Shown: piece by piece, positions 38,689-46,990 of the stretch
Numbering within the stretch: the stretch's first letter is position 1
Layout: every line of letters starts with the position of its first letter
From: Paenibacillus tyrphae
GTDB taxonomy: Bacteria; Bacillota; Bacilli; Paenibacillales; NBRC-103111
DNA: 64,000 nt
Assembly (NCBI RefSeq): GCF_000722545.1
Contig: NZ_JNVM01000009.1
Location: 56,492-120,491, forward strand
Reading direction: 5' to 3'
Made by a program: the position numbers and the translations under genes
Notes under the pieces: model-generated
What the model saw: the letters and a program-made list of their open reading frames with translations, nothing else
Database searches by the model: none
What the model was told of the DNA's origin: nothing

Positions 38689-38886
38689 TCACCCGCCGGA
38701 CAAGATTCTACTTAAAGAAACTCCGTCTTTTAGGCCTTGTTTATACATGATAGTTTCAGTGAGCCCTTGCAGGATATTGGATTTGCATTCATATTCGTAC
38801 AGCAGCATTTTGGAATCATCGGGAAATTGATTGTAAATATCTTTAAACAGCTTAATGCATCGATCGAGATATAAAGAAACAGGAAT
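38689..38886 (-). pseudogene. Truncated small-gene remnant (C-terminal part)
   Basis: The minus strand reads a plausible helical C-terminus, from SLYLDRCIKLFKDIYNQFP through TETIMYKQGLKDGVSL to the stop at 38689. The form Y-x-QG-x-x-DG resembles small Firmicute proteins of the DUF6809 kind, which normally have an N-terminal half that is missing here. The upstream frame (to 39030) is not convincing protein because it overlaps an HTH remnant on the other strand. Confidence 0.45.
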
Positions 38887-38888
38887 TA

Positions 38889-39038
38889 ATGAAAAGGACA
38901 GGGATTTCATCTGCGACCATGGCGAAATTGAACACCAACGAGTATGTATCATTAGAGGTAATCGATAAAATTTGTGCAGCGTTGAATTGTCAGCCCGGAG
39001 AGTTGTTGGAATATACAGGGGAAGAAGCAAAGAAGTAG
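38889..39038 (+). pseudogene. Truncated Cro/C1-type HTH regulator (C-terminal 49 codons)
   Basis: The plus strand encodes MKRTGISSATMAKLNTNEY then SLEVIDKICAALNCQPGELL, a clear match to the second half of small HTH_26/YozG-like regulators. The first helix and the start region are missing. The break point is near 38886, where the opposite-strand remnant also ends. Confidence 0.6.
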
Positions 39039-39069
39039 GAAGGATTTTTTGGAGGAGGTTAGTCGGAAG

Positions 39070-39600
39070 ATGAATGAAGACATTTTGCGATATCCAATCG
39101 GCCAGTTTAACTCAGTGCCGACTACTTCAGATGAGGAACGCAAGAATTACACGAAAGAAATAGGGGATACCGTCCCTTCTCTGCGGAAGATTGTGGGAGA
39201 CTTCAATAAGGATCAACTTCAGACCCCGTACCGTTCCGGTGGTTGGACGGTGCAGCAGGTTATTCATCACATGGCTGATAACGATATCAACGCTTACCTT
39301 AGATTAAAGAGAGCTTTGACCGAAGAAGAGCCTATGGCCAGTTCTTATCGCCCGAATTTATGGGCTGAGCTTAGCGATTATAAGGATACTCCGATAGAAA
39401 TTTCCCTGGTGCTTTTAGAGGCGCTTCATCATCGGTTAATCCATGTAATTCATGGTCTGAAACCAGCCGATTTTGATAGAAGATTCAATACCGAGGTCCT
39501 TGGCTGGATCACCGTGGATGTCGCGATTCAAAGATTTATTTGGCATAATAACCATCACACTTCCCACATTCAATCTTTAGCACAACGAATGAACTGGTAA
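39070..39600 (+). CDS. YfiT/DinB-like metal-dependent transferase
   Basis: A 176-residue DinB-fold protein close to YfiT. Its metal histidines are in QQVIHHMADND and the HNNHHTSHI motif near the end. The start MNEDILRYPIGQF is typical of YfiT. The family is linked to bacillithiol-dependent or hydrolase reactions. The ATG at 39070 is 11 bp from GGAGGAGG. Confidence 0.85.
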   Translation: MNEDILRYPIGQFNSVPTTSDEERKNYTKEIGDTVPSLRKIVGDFNKDQLQTPYRSGGWTVQQVIHHMADNDINAYLRLKRALTEEEPMASSYRPNLWAELSDYKDTPIEISLVLLEALHHRLIHVIHGLKPADFDRRFNTEVLGWITVDVAIQRFIWHNNHHTSHIQSLAQRMNW

Positions 39601-39659
39601 ATATTCGGTCTTTCGTAAACGGAATAGGGAAGCGAAATACTACACCGAGGATGATTCTT

Positions 39660-40211
39660 ATGCAGGATGTTCAATTTATCGAAAATCAGATACAATTTCA
39701 AAAGTACCCATTTCAAGCGTCCAGCATTTATCTGAATGGCAGTGTCACTTCGGAAGATATTTCAGAAATTTTGATCACCCGATGTCCTCCCGAAGTTAGA
39801 TTGAAAAGCGATGAAGTCCTTTTTGTCTCGGCCGTACACAAAGGGAGCCTGGAAATGTTTGCAAAAAGCAATAAGATTCCTATCGTATCGAGGATGGATA
39901 CTTGGAGCTTCATCTGTGAGGAGTTTCTGGATACGGAGTTTTCAGACAAGTATAAAGAAAAAGTGGATCGGCTCTTAGAAAATGAAGGGCTGGATCGAAA
40001 CTTTGTCAACGAAACGAGACAATTTTTATACACACCTATGATGGCCTACAACTCGATTATGTGGGATTGGGCTCATTTGGGGTTATATGACGTCTTGATG
40101 GCCATAAGCGGTCAATTTCCGTATGGGGAAAAGGTTAAGTTTACAGATGAGGCCTTTCATGATTTTTATTGGAAAGCGATGAAATTGGTCATGCGCGAGA
40201 GGAATAGGTAA
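39660..40211 (+). CDS. Hypothetical protein
   Basis: A 183-residue soluble protein, not recognised. The middle holds SRMDTWSFICEEFLDTEFSD, and the end is helical with WDWAHLGLYDVLMAISG. The ATG at 39660 follows GAGGATG; an ATG at 39651 would overlap it. It is AT-richer than the core. Confidence 0.6.
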   Translation: MQDVQFIENQIQFQKYPFQASSIYLNGSVTSEDISEILITRCPPEVRLKSDEVLFVSAVHKGSLEMFAKSNKIPIVSRMDTWSFICEEFLDTEFSDKYKEKVDRLLENEGLDRNFVNETRQFLYTPMMAYNSIMWDWAHLGLYDVLMAISGQFPYGEKVKFTDEAFHDFYWKAMKLVMRERNR

Positions 40212-40257
40212 GAAAGTTGTCGGTACATAAATCAGATCCTAGAAAGGAACGCAGCAT

Positions 40258-40818
40258 ATGTCTAACCATAAATCGCATCGAGCGGGGCCAGCTTATCTCG
40301 AAGGAGTTACCATAGCTGAAAAACCGGAAAATTGGATGGAGCAAGAATGGACAGGTAAATTGCAGACAAAAGAAGGTCGTACCCAGTTTCGTATTTATTA
40401 TTACGGAGAGCTGATGGATGATCTGATTGCAGTGACTGATTTCGCTCCTCAACTGATTGTTGCTGAGGATCCGGTTGACGGTGAACGTTACCTTCTGTTC
40501 GACGGTTGCAAACACGGCTATAACGCCATGCTGTGCGATACCTATACGACCGAGCAGCAAAACAACCGAACACCCTTATTGCCCTATCTGGGCAAGGATG
40601 GCGAGGATACCTTTGAGATTTACATCACGGCCTTTTATAATGTCGATTGGGACGAAGAATTTGCGGATGATGTGGACGAAGACGGCCAGCTTGAATTGAT
40701 TAGCGGCGAACGTGTCGATTTTGACGAGGCGAAGCGTAACGGATATGATGCGCTGGGGATAGATATCGTAAATAACAAGGGAGTTAAAATCGAAATTGTG
40801 CAGGAAGAGCTTGCTTGA
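40258..40818 (+). CDS. Hypothetical acidic protein
   Basis: A 186-residue protein with a very acidic C-terminal half (WDEEFADDVDEDGQLEL). GAAAGGAACG precedes the ATG. Phrases such as DPVDGERYLLFDGCKHGYN suggest a beta-rich fold. No family is recognised. It lies among immunity-like genes. Confidence 0.62.
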   Translation: MSNHKSHRAGPAYLEGVTIAEKPENWMEQEWTGKLQTKEGRTQFRIYYYGELMDDLIAVTDFAPQLIVAEDPVDGERYLLFDGCKHGYNAMLCDTYTTEQQNNRTPLLPYLGKDGEDTFEIYITAFYNVDWDEEFADDVDEDGQLELISGERVDFDEAKRNGYDALGIDIVNNKGVKIEIVQEELA

Positions 40819-40855
40819 ATGCATTAAGATATGAAAAACTAAGGTTAGCATGCGA

Positions 40856-40890
40856 GCCCAATTTTTTGACGAAATTGGGCCCTTTCCATT
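40856..40890 (+). terminator. Probable terminator
   Basis: GCCCAATTT and AAATTGGGC form a 9-bp stem, followed by CCTTTCCATTTATTTT. It lies between convergent genes. Confidence 0.6.
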
Positions 40891-40908
40891 TATTTTCCAA
40901 GCTGACGA

Positions 40909-41394
40909 CTAATCTTCCTGCAACTGCAATGCGCTGCTCAAGATTTCAAATGACCCGCATAAAGCGGTCAAATTTTCTTCCAACACTTCTGCTGCCGTTT
41001 TATTGACTTCCCGGGCACATTCTTCCGCATCCTCTTTAACCACCGCGATTTCATGATCAATATACATAATCGGGGGCTCCGCATCCGACTTCCGGTAGTC
41101 GAACACAAGCCAATTGCCGCTGCTTACACTCCAAGCGAATGGAATGATTGTATAAGGTTCCGGGACCAATTCGTTCACCGCCTCGATACTATCCATGTAG
41201 GAAGAGTTCGGTCGGATGAAGCGAATCGACCACTCCGTGTACCCGTTAAAATCCTCTAGTCGGTACTCTTTCAGCCAGCCGTTATCGCTGTTTTCGAGGT
41301 CCTGAAGCAGTTGTTTATAGTTCGCGGGAAATACGATTCCCAATTTCGATTCGATTTCTTCGATCGACAAGGACTCCTGCGCTGATTCCGTCAT
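40909..41394 (-). CDS. SMI1/KNR4 (SUKH) family protein
   Basis: A 161-residue SUKH-fold protein. The hallmark pattern is ESKLGIVFPANYKQLLQDLE at the start, then IIPFAWSVSSGNWLVFDY and a terminal helix. Many family members are immunity proteins against polymorphic toxins. GGGAGGAA precedes the ATG at 41394. No toxin gene is visible nearby, so it may be an orphan immunity gene. Confidence 0.85.
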   Translation of the reverse strand: MTESAQESLSIEEIESKLGIVFPANYKQLLQDLENSDNGWLKEYRLEDFNGYTEWSIRFIRPNSSYMDSIEAVNELVPEPYTIIPFAWSVSSGNWLVFDYRKSDAEPPIMYIDHEIAVVKEDAEECAREVNKTAAEVLEENLTALCGSFEILSSALQLQED

Positions 41395-41521
41395 CGGATT
41401 GTTTCCTCCCGTTTTCCATGTTCAATTGTTATTATACTCTAGAAGCCTGTAAGAAAATAAGGACTTTCATCGGTAAAAAGTGTGCTAGAATGGGGGAAGA
41501 ATAGATTATTCGAGGTAAACT

Positions 41522-41962
41522 ATGAAAATAATTTTTTTGGATATTGATGGGGTATTGGTTACATCAAGACATATGGTGCAGAGTAAGAAATATTTCGGAC
41601 ATGAGTTTGATCCGGAATGCGTCAGGAATTTACAAGAGATACTCGAAATAACCAAAGCTAAGATTGTAATCAGCTCGTCTTGGAGAGAAGGCAGGACCTT
41701 GAAGCAATTACAATCTATTTTTGAAATCAATGGAATAAAGAATGTGGTTGGAATGACGCCAATTATCGAAGGGGCAATACGGGGAAAAGAAATTAAAGAG
41801 TATTTAAACCATATTTTGAATATTGGTTTGGAAGTCGGCAGGTTTGTGATTATTGACGATGAAGAAGAGATGGGAGAGTTAGACGATCACCTGGTGGAAA
41901 CAAGTTTTGAGACCGGGATAACCAAGACTCTAGCGGATAAGGCCATTCATTTTTTAGTTTAA
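41522..41962 (+). CDS. HAD-like protein (Swiss-Army-Knife RNA-repair type)
   Basis: A 146-residue HAD-fold protein. Motif I is FLDIDGVLVTS (DxD), motif II is IVISSSWREG and the last motif is VIIDDEEEM. The compact size and SSWR phrase match the HAD domain found in RNA-repair-associated proteins. The substrate is unknown. The ATG at 41522 is preceded by GAGGTAAACT. Confidence 0.82.
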   Translation: MKIIFLDIDGVLVTSRHMVQSKKYFGHEFDPECVRNLQEILEITKAKIVISSSWREGRTLKQLQSIFEINGIKNVVGMTPIIEGAIRGKEIKEYLNHILNIGLEVGRFVIIDDEEEMGELDDHLVETSFETGITKTLADKAIHFLV

Positions 41963-42080
41963 TGGGAAAGTTAGTTGTTTTAAGGGCAGCTCGTGAAAGT
42001 CGTATCAAGCAGACAGTGTTTCAAGACAGGACTATAGGTGAACAAGTTTTTGAATAAAATTAGTTAAGGAAACATAATCG

Positions 42081-42716
42081 ATGAATTCTATTTTTGAAGA
42101 ATTAAAAATCGAAGTAGCCAACTTCTTAAATTGGTCTAAATCGTTTGAGCATGATGGAAATGAGTGGGAGATAGCATATCCATACTGGTTTAGAATATAT
42201 ACATTAATTGGTGAAATATTAAGTGGCTACGAATTTTTTGAACTGACTTCTGAAGTAAAGGGAAATATTTTTTATTTACTTGCAAGAGATAACGAAATGG
42301 AGGAAATAGCTGCTCTGTTATCTCAATATCCGGATTACATAATTTCATTTGCCAAAGAGGGATTAGATTATCACGATTATGAGGCAAGATGGCAATTAGC
42401 CCATTATATATGGAAATACGGTCAAACTTACCCTGAGGTTGAAGGAATATTAATTAGGTACTATAAGGATCTGGATGAATATGTTAGAAGGAGGGCGCTT
42501 TTGGCATTAGGTTATATGAAATCAATTTATGCAGAACAGCTTGCTTTAGAATCGTGGAATACAGGGTTAGAGTATCAACGAATAGCTGCTCTATATGTGC
42601 TTGATGAGGTAAATTCTACAAAGATAGATGATATATTAAAAGAAGGTGAAGAGGATCGTTATGAAACAATAAGAAGCAATGTAAAAACTATTAAAGAACG
42701 GCGTCGGATACTCTAA
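42081..42716 (+). CDS. HEAT-repeat-like protein
   Basis: A 211-residue all-helical protein. RWQLAHYIWKYGQTYPEVEG, YVRRRALLALGYMKSIYAE and YQRIAALYVLDEVN are consecutive HEAT-like helix pairs. Such proteins act as scaffolds, and some are found beside toxins. The exact role is unknown. It is strongly AT-rich compared with the core. Confidence 0.7.
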   Translation: MNSIFEELKIEVANFLNWSKSFEHDGNEWEIAYPYWFRIYTLIGEILSGYEFFELTSEVKGNIFYLLARDNEMEEIAALLSQYPDYIISFAKEGLDYHDYEARWQLAHYIWKYGQTYPEVEGILIRYYKDLDEYVRRRALLALGYMKSIYAEQLALESWNTGLEYQRIAALYVLDEVNSTKIDDILKEGEEDRYETIRSNVKTIKERRRIL

Positions 42717-43100
42717 TCAGGAGGTGGTGGTTCGAGGTAGCGCGATTCAGACAAACAACTCTGCGTTACCTAACCGAATCGTGGAAAATTGGCTTTAAAG
42801 CAGTGGGAGAGACGGGATTTAGTCAATATGGATTGGATATTGTAGCCGCTGGGGTTTCTGCGTTTAATTATAATTACTGTAAAGAGTCTGAGGTTATTGA
42901 CTGACGATAAAACAGAGGATGAGGTACAACGGAACTATATTAAATGCATGTTACCAAATCTGAAGAAGAATAAAGGAAGTAAAAAAGGCAATTTTGCTAA
43001 GGGCTCAACGATTAGGGGTAAAGATCGAGAAGTTATTAAAGAAAATAGATCAAAGATATTACGAGGTTTAAGTATAAACTTTTTTTAAGGATGATAAACA
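42717..43100 (+). other. Decayed coding remnants
   Basis: No intact gene is seen. An open frame of about 57 codons ends at 42903 and contains TESWKIGFKAVGETGFSQYG then LDIVAAGVSAFNYN. Another frame from 42897 to 43088 has a Lys/Arg-rich segment, KGNFAKGSTIRGKDREVI. Neither has a good start or ribosome site. They look like fragments of one or two lost genes, possibly toxin C-termini; this is a guess from context. Confidence 0.4.
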
Positions 43101-43508
43101 TTGAGCGCTTGGAGAAAAAAAGCGTTAGAGTTATTTTATGATATAAGATTTACCTTTCTACACGGAGACGAGAATATATATTCCTTAATATTTCAACTGA
43201 GAAGAAGGGTTATTCAATCGCATAAAAATAATGATATTGAAGATCTTGACAAAATTTATAGCTACGCGGAATGGTGTTTTAATCAAGAAAGACGGAGTTA
43301 TTATATATGGAATGCAATTTGTGTAGGATTTTATGAACATCTGGTTGAAGAGGAAGCTACTCGAAAAGCCATACCATATAGAGTTAAACCATATATTTTT
43401 GAACAAGTAAAACCACTATTTAAATGGATATTAAATAAAAACGAAGAAGTTTATAAGGAACTTATAGAACAATATAACAAGATTAACAACACTGATTTTG
43501 AATGCTAA
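43101..43508 (+). CDS. Hypothetical helical protein
   Basis: A 135-residue, mainly helical protein. The TTG start at 43101 follows AAGGATGAT. Phrases are FTFLHGDENIYSLIFQLRRR and ICVGFYEHLVEEEATRKAIP. I do not recognise a family with confidence. It sits in the AT-rich cluster and could be an immunity protein. Confidence 0.6.
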   Translation: MSAWRKKALELFYDIRFTFLHGDENIYSLIFQLRRRVIQSHKNNDIEDLDKIYSYAEWCFNQERRSYYIWNAICVGFYEHLVEEEATRKAIPYRVKPYIFEQVKPLFKWILNKNEEVYKELIEQYNKINNTDFEC

Positions 43509-43532
43509 ATCTGAGAAATTGGGGTTTTTAAA

Positions 43533-44003
43533 ATGAAAATTAGAACGGTAGCGCTGTGCTTAATTCGAAGAGACGATCAGATTTTAGTCGAGGAAATAGT
43601 TGACGAAGTTTTAAAGAAGAGATTGTATAGACCCATCGGTGGTACTGTGGAATATGGAGAAAACAGCAAACAAACGGTGATTCGAGAAGTAATGGAGGAG
43701 ATTGGCGCGGAAATAGAAGAACCGAAACTAAGCTTTGTGATCGAAAATATTTTTGAGTATTTAGAGGAAACCGGCCATGAAATTGATTTTATATATGAAG
43801 CAGTATTAAGAGACAAGAATTTATACAATCAAGAGCATATAAGCGGAATGGAAGGAGAGTCTAAATATAAAGCAGTTTGGAAACCTATTACGGGATTTTT
43901 GAATAACCGAGATGAGAAGCTTGTACCGGATGGACTGCTAGAACTATTATTAAACCAAGACAAGGAGAGCATCAGTAATATTAAACATAGAAGCACTACA
44001 TGA
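43533..44003 (+). CDS. Nudix hydrolase
   Basis: A 156-residue Nudix protein. The Nudix box is GGTVEYGENS then VIREVMEEIGAEI, with all metal-binding Glu residues. The ATG at 43533 has only a weak ribosome site (TTGGGG). The substrate is unknown. A second Nudix fragment lies 1 kb downstream. Confidence 0.85.
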   Translation: MKIRTVALCLIRRDDQILVEEIVDEVLKKRLYRPIGGTVEYGENSKQTVIREVMEEIGAEIEEPKLSFVIENIFEYLEETGHEIDFIYEAVLRDKNLYNQEHISGMEGESKYKAVWKPITGFLNNRDEKLVPDGLLELLLNQDKESISNIKHRSTT

Positions 44004-44104
44004 GAAAGTAGTTTCACACTTCTGCTTCCTGTGGAAAGCCAGTATGACAGAGGTATTTCGTGAAAATAAAACCGTTGTGAAGCAAGTTAGAGGAGGGACT
44101 TAAG

Positions 44105-44632
44105 TTGGGCAAAGCCATAAACTCTAGGACGATAAATAGCTTAATTCATTTAGATGATGAGTTAAGGAAGGAATATAACTTGCCTCTTGGGTATTATGTA
44201 GGCATTGATATTTGCAGAGAAGAAGGATCAAAATACCACTGTACGCCGGATGATGCCATTGTTTTTGCTTTCACTGGAATGGGCGGAGACCATTTTGCGT
44301 TTGATACGAAGAACGGACGCATTGAAGACTTGGACGCGGCTCCAATATTATTTATTCAACCGATGATTTTTGACAATCCTGTAAAGCTGGTTGCACATCA
44401 TATTCGAGATCTTTTTTCTATCTTTCTTACCCTTAAAGAGCTTTATATTTTGGAGAGGTTCGATAGGTATCAGAAAGAGGCTGATATGTTAGAAGATATC
44501 GAGAAATGTTATAAAGCAAGACAGCAAGAGATTAATTTCATTTCGGAACGGTTACAAAAGCGGTTAAACATTGCACCAATTCCAAATGTGTTTAAGTACA
44601 TAACTGAAATAAATGGCGAGAGCAATTTATGA
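44105..44632 (+). CDS. Hypothetical protein, possible immunity-type
   Basis: A 175-residue protein. CTPDDAIVFAFTGMGGDHFAF resembles a widespread family of unknown proteins with the theme FA-TGGDG-HF, often found beside SUKH-type immunity genes. The TTG at 44105 follows GAGGAGGGA. Its stop overlaps the next ATG. Confidence 0.65.
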   Translation: MGKAINSRTINSLIHLDDELRKEYNLPLGYYVGIDICREEGSKYHCTPDDAIVFAFTGMGGDHFAFDTKNGRIEDLDAAPILFIQPMIFDNPVKLVAHHIRDLFSIFLTLKELYILERFDRYQKEADMLEDIEKCYKARQQEINFISERLQKRLNIAPIPNVFKYITEINGESNL

Positions 44633-45000
44633 CAAGTAAGCGACATCTAAAGTATATTTACCATGACGCCGTGGTTACCGCATTACAACTTCCAGACGAT
44701 AGCACCGTTTATTTTCATATAAATCTAAGTACCCTTTTTTACAAGGAAACAAATAATAAAGTTATTTTGGAATTGCATCAGATTTTAAATTACGAGGATT
44801 TCTTGGAGTTCTTAGGTATTGATGGTTCCCAAAGACTGGATAAATTTTTGCGAATAGATGGAATTATGTTTGCAACGAATACGATCCATGGGAATCTGTT
44901 AATTACAATAGATATAGATCACTTGGGAGCTTTTGGATTGTGTCTGAACGCAGTGCATGAAGAAGGCGACGCTGAAACTAACGACGAATACCAGTTCTAG
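44629..45000 (+). CDS. Hypothetical protein coupled to the preceding gene
   Basis: A 123-residue protein, ATGA-coupled to the gene before it. Beta-rich segments include DAVVTALQLPDDSTVYFHIN. Not recognised. The pair repeats the coupled layout at 38.1-38.6 kb. Confidence 0.6.
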   Translation: MTSKRHLKYIYHDAVVTALQLPDDSTVYFHINLSTLFYKETNNKVILELHQILNYEDFLEFLGIDGSQRLDKFLRIDGIMFATNTIHGNLLITIDIDHLGAFGLCLNAVHEEGDAETNDEYQF

Positions 45001-45080
45001 TAAAATCAATGGCAAATCACCCGTGAACCACGAAAGGACGGTACAATGCCGATTACCATAAAGAATCAGAATGAGGGTTC

Positions 45081-45215
45081 TTGCTTCGCGTTGCCGGAGT
45101 ATTGATTAAGGAAAATAAATTATTGATGCATAAGACCAAGAAAGGCAACAGCAAAAACGTTCCGGTCGCCGCCAAATGTTTTTGCGAGCTTGGCTGGCCG
45201 GATTATTCCCGGTAG
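45081..45215 (+). pseudogene. Truncated Nudix hydrolase (N-terminal fragment)
   Basis: The frame from a TTG at 45081 reads LRVAGVLIKENKLLMHKTKK and a few more residues, the start of a Nudix domain (strand plus loop). It then runs into unrelated sequence and a stop at 45215, before any Nudix box. The end overlaps the 3' end of the minus-strand phosphatase, so a deletion probably joined the two. Confidence 0.6.
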
Positions 45216-45825
45216 TGGGAGGTATCGCCATACAATTCGACTTTGGCCACATCGTTATCCATAATAATTTTGCATAGGGCTGTCGGGTGGATATCGGGCA
45301 TGCCTCTGATCTCATGCAGCTGCTTCCCCAAAAAATAACTCATGATGACTTTTAAAGTGATCCGGTGCGTGACGATAAGCACTTGCTGGCCTTTATGCTC
45401 CGCAAGGATATGGTCAATTGCAGGGATCGTTCTTTCGAGCAATTCTGAATAGCTTTCTCCATGACCTGTGGGACGGTACAAATGCGGCTCATTAAAGAAA
45501 TGATCGTACGGGATGGGAAATTGTTGTTGAATCTGGTCGATTTGTTGACCTTCCCACAGTCCCATATTTATTTCTTTGAGCGAATCGAGCGTTGAGATTT
45601 GATTTGTACCGGATGATTTCCCGATACAATTCGGGCTGTGTTGAATGCCCTTGGGCTGGAGCTGGAATAAATGGCATCGAAGTGGACATTCTCCAAACGC
45701 TCCTTCAACCATTCGGCTTGCTGCATACCGTAGTCGGTAAGAGGAGAATCCAGATGGCCTTGCATTTTCTTCTTCGAATTCCATTCCGTTTGACCGTGCC
45801 GGGTTAAATACATCGTCGTCTGCAT
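45203..45825 (-). pseudogene. Histidine phosphatase family gene, frameshifted
   Basis: Two adjacent frames form one phosphoglycerate-mutase-like enzyme. The first (from 45825) has the catalytic LTRHGQTEWNSKKKMQGHLD and continues to IVSGNHPVQIKS. The second continues with STLDSLKEINMGLWEGQQID, HGESYSELLER and VLIVTHRITLKVIM. The join is near 45590-45600 and needs one base inserted or two removed. With that correction the length is about 200 residues, normal for the family. It is a recent mutation or a sequencing error. The ATG follows GAGGAGG. Confidence 0.85.
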
Positions 45826-45876
45826 GATGTGAATTGCCTCCTCATGGTGTAGGTTTTCTTAGACCCGCATACCGGA

Positions 45877-46767
45877 TCATTTCCACATGCTTCCTTGGAA
45901 CAGGCGGGTATGCTTCCTGCCAGCTTCGCAGTTGATTGCTGTCATAGGCAGGCGGAGTCGCTCCGAGCGGATATATCCGCGTTGAGTGAGGAGCCATTTC
46001 AGTGGAGCGGGAGTTGGCTCCGAGAACAAAAATTGAACAAGCGGCAGCAACTGGCGAAACAACTGATTGGAATCATCTATTTTTCCTGCCCGGAAAAGCT
46101 CGTACACCTGCACAAACTGCTCGCTATCCAGGTTGGCGCTTGCCAGAATCCCTCCTTTGGCGCCGCAGCACAGAGAAGCGAAAAAAAGCTCATCCTCCCC
46201 GCATAAGACCGGCTTGGACATGCTTCGGGCCACCCGAAACATACGCCTTATACTGCCTGTACCCTCTTTCAGACCAATTACATGCTCCATTCCCATAATG
46301 ACTTGTACCGTTTCCAGATCCAGCGAGACTCCGGCACGATGAGGGGGATCGCACAAAATAATGGGCAGGTCCGCTTCGGCTAGAGCTTCAAAATGCCGGA
46401 TGACGGCTTGCTGTGATGGAAAATGGAAATCGGGCGCGGCAACGAGAGCGGCATCTGCTCCAAGAGATTTGGCTTGTTCCGTTCTTCTAACGGTCGCTGA
46501 AGTGCTGCTTGCGCCTGTTCCAACAATTAGCGGGATGGCTCGCGTTGCTGCGATAGCTTGGCGCGCAGCGGCGATCAGGATTTCGAACTCCCGGGATTCA
46601 AGCACCGGGGATTCCCCTATCGTTCCATTGACAATCAATCCGTGAATTCCCTTGCTTACCAATCGCCGAATTAGTTCTTCAAACGATCGGATATCCAACT
46701 CCCCGCTACGATCAAAAGGCGTCACGACGGGAACCATCACACCACGTAACGTATCTTCTGTAAGCAC
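45877..46767 (-). CDS. DapA/NanA-superfamily aldolase-like protein with altered active site
   Basis: A 296-residue TIM-barrel protein of the dihydrodipicolinate synthase superfamily. The Schiff-base lysine is K167 in VIGLKEGTGS, and the pyruvate loop is NGTIGES. The usual catalytic Tyr of ILYNVP is C139 in IILCDPPHRAG, and the usual PYY is PDF, so it is unlikely to be a true DHDPS. The GTG at 46767 follows GGAGGTGG. It diverges from the decarboxylase gene and has its own copy of the shared operator. Confidence 0.82.
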   Translation of the reverse strand: MLTEDTLRGVMVPVVTPFDRSGELDIRSFEELIRRLVSKGIHGLIVNGTIGESPVLESREFEILIAAARQAIAATRAIPLIVGTGASSTSATVRRTEQAKSLGADAALVAAPDFHFPSQQAVIRHFEALAEADLPIILCDPPHRAGVSLDLETVQVIMGMEHVIGLKEGTGSIRRMFRVARSMSKPVLCGEDELFFASLCCGAKGGILASANLDSEQFVQVYELFRAGKIDDSNQLFRQLLPLVQFLFSEPTPAPLKWLLTQRGYIRSERLRLPMTAINCEAGRKHTRLFQGSMWK

Positions 46768-46812
46768 AGCGTTCCACCTCCGTTCTCCGCACGATGCGAT
46801 GCATGCTAATGA

Positions 46813-46871
46813 ATGTAAATCATTTCTCCCCAAAAGTAACCACCCAATTGGAGAAGTCCTATACCAATCCG
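46813..46871 (-). promoter_or_regulatory. Shared operator/promoter copy, toward the DapA-like gene
   Basis: On the minus strand CGGATTG starts at 46871 and TTGGGTGGTTAC ends at 46837. The two core half-sites are 24 bp apart. TACATT, a -10-like hexamer (46818-46813), lies 18 bp beyond. The start codon is about 45 bp further on. Confidence 0.7.
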
Positions 46872-46886
46872 GTTCGACCGGGGAAG

Positions 46887-46945
46887 CGGTTGGTGCAGAA
46901 AAAAGCGGAATGGATGGTTACTCGCCGAAGCATAGCCGTTATATT
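46887..46945 (+). promoter_or_regulatory. Shared operator/promoter copy, toward the decarboxylase gene
   Basis: CGGTTGG at 46887 and ATGGATGGTTAC ending at 46921, with cores 24 bp apart, and TATATT at 46940-46945, 18 bp beyond. It is back to back with the minus-strand copy. Confidence 0.72.
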
Positions 46946-46990
46946 CGGGTTTGATCTACTGGGAAAACGCGACTGAAAGGAAGGATGGAC

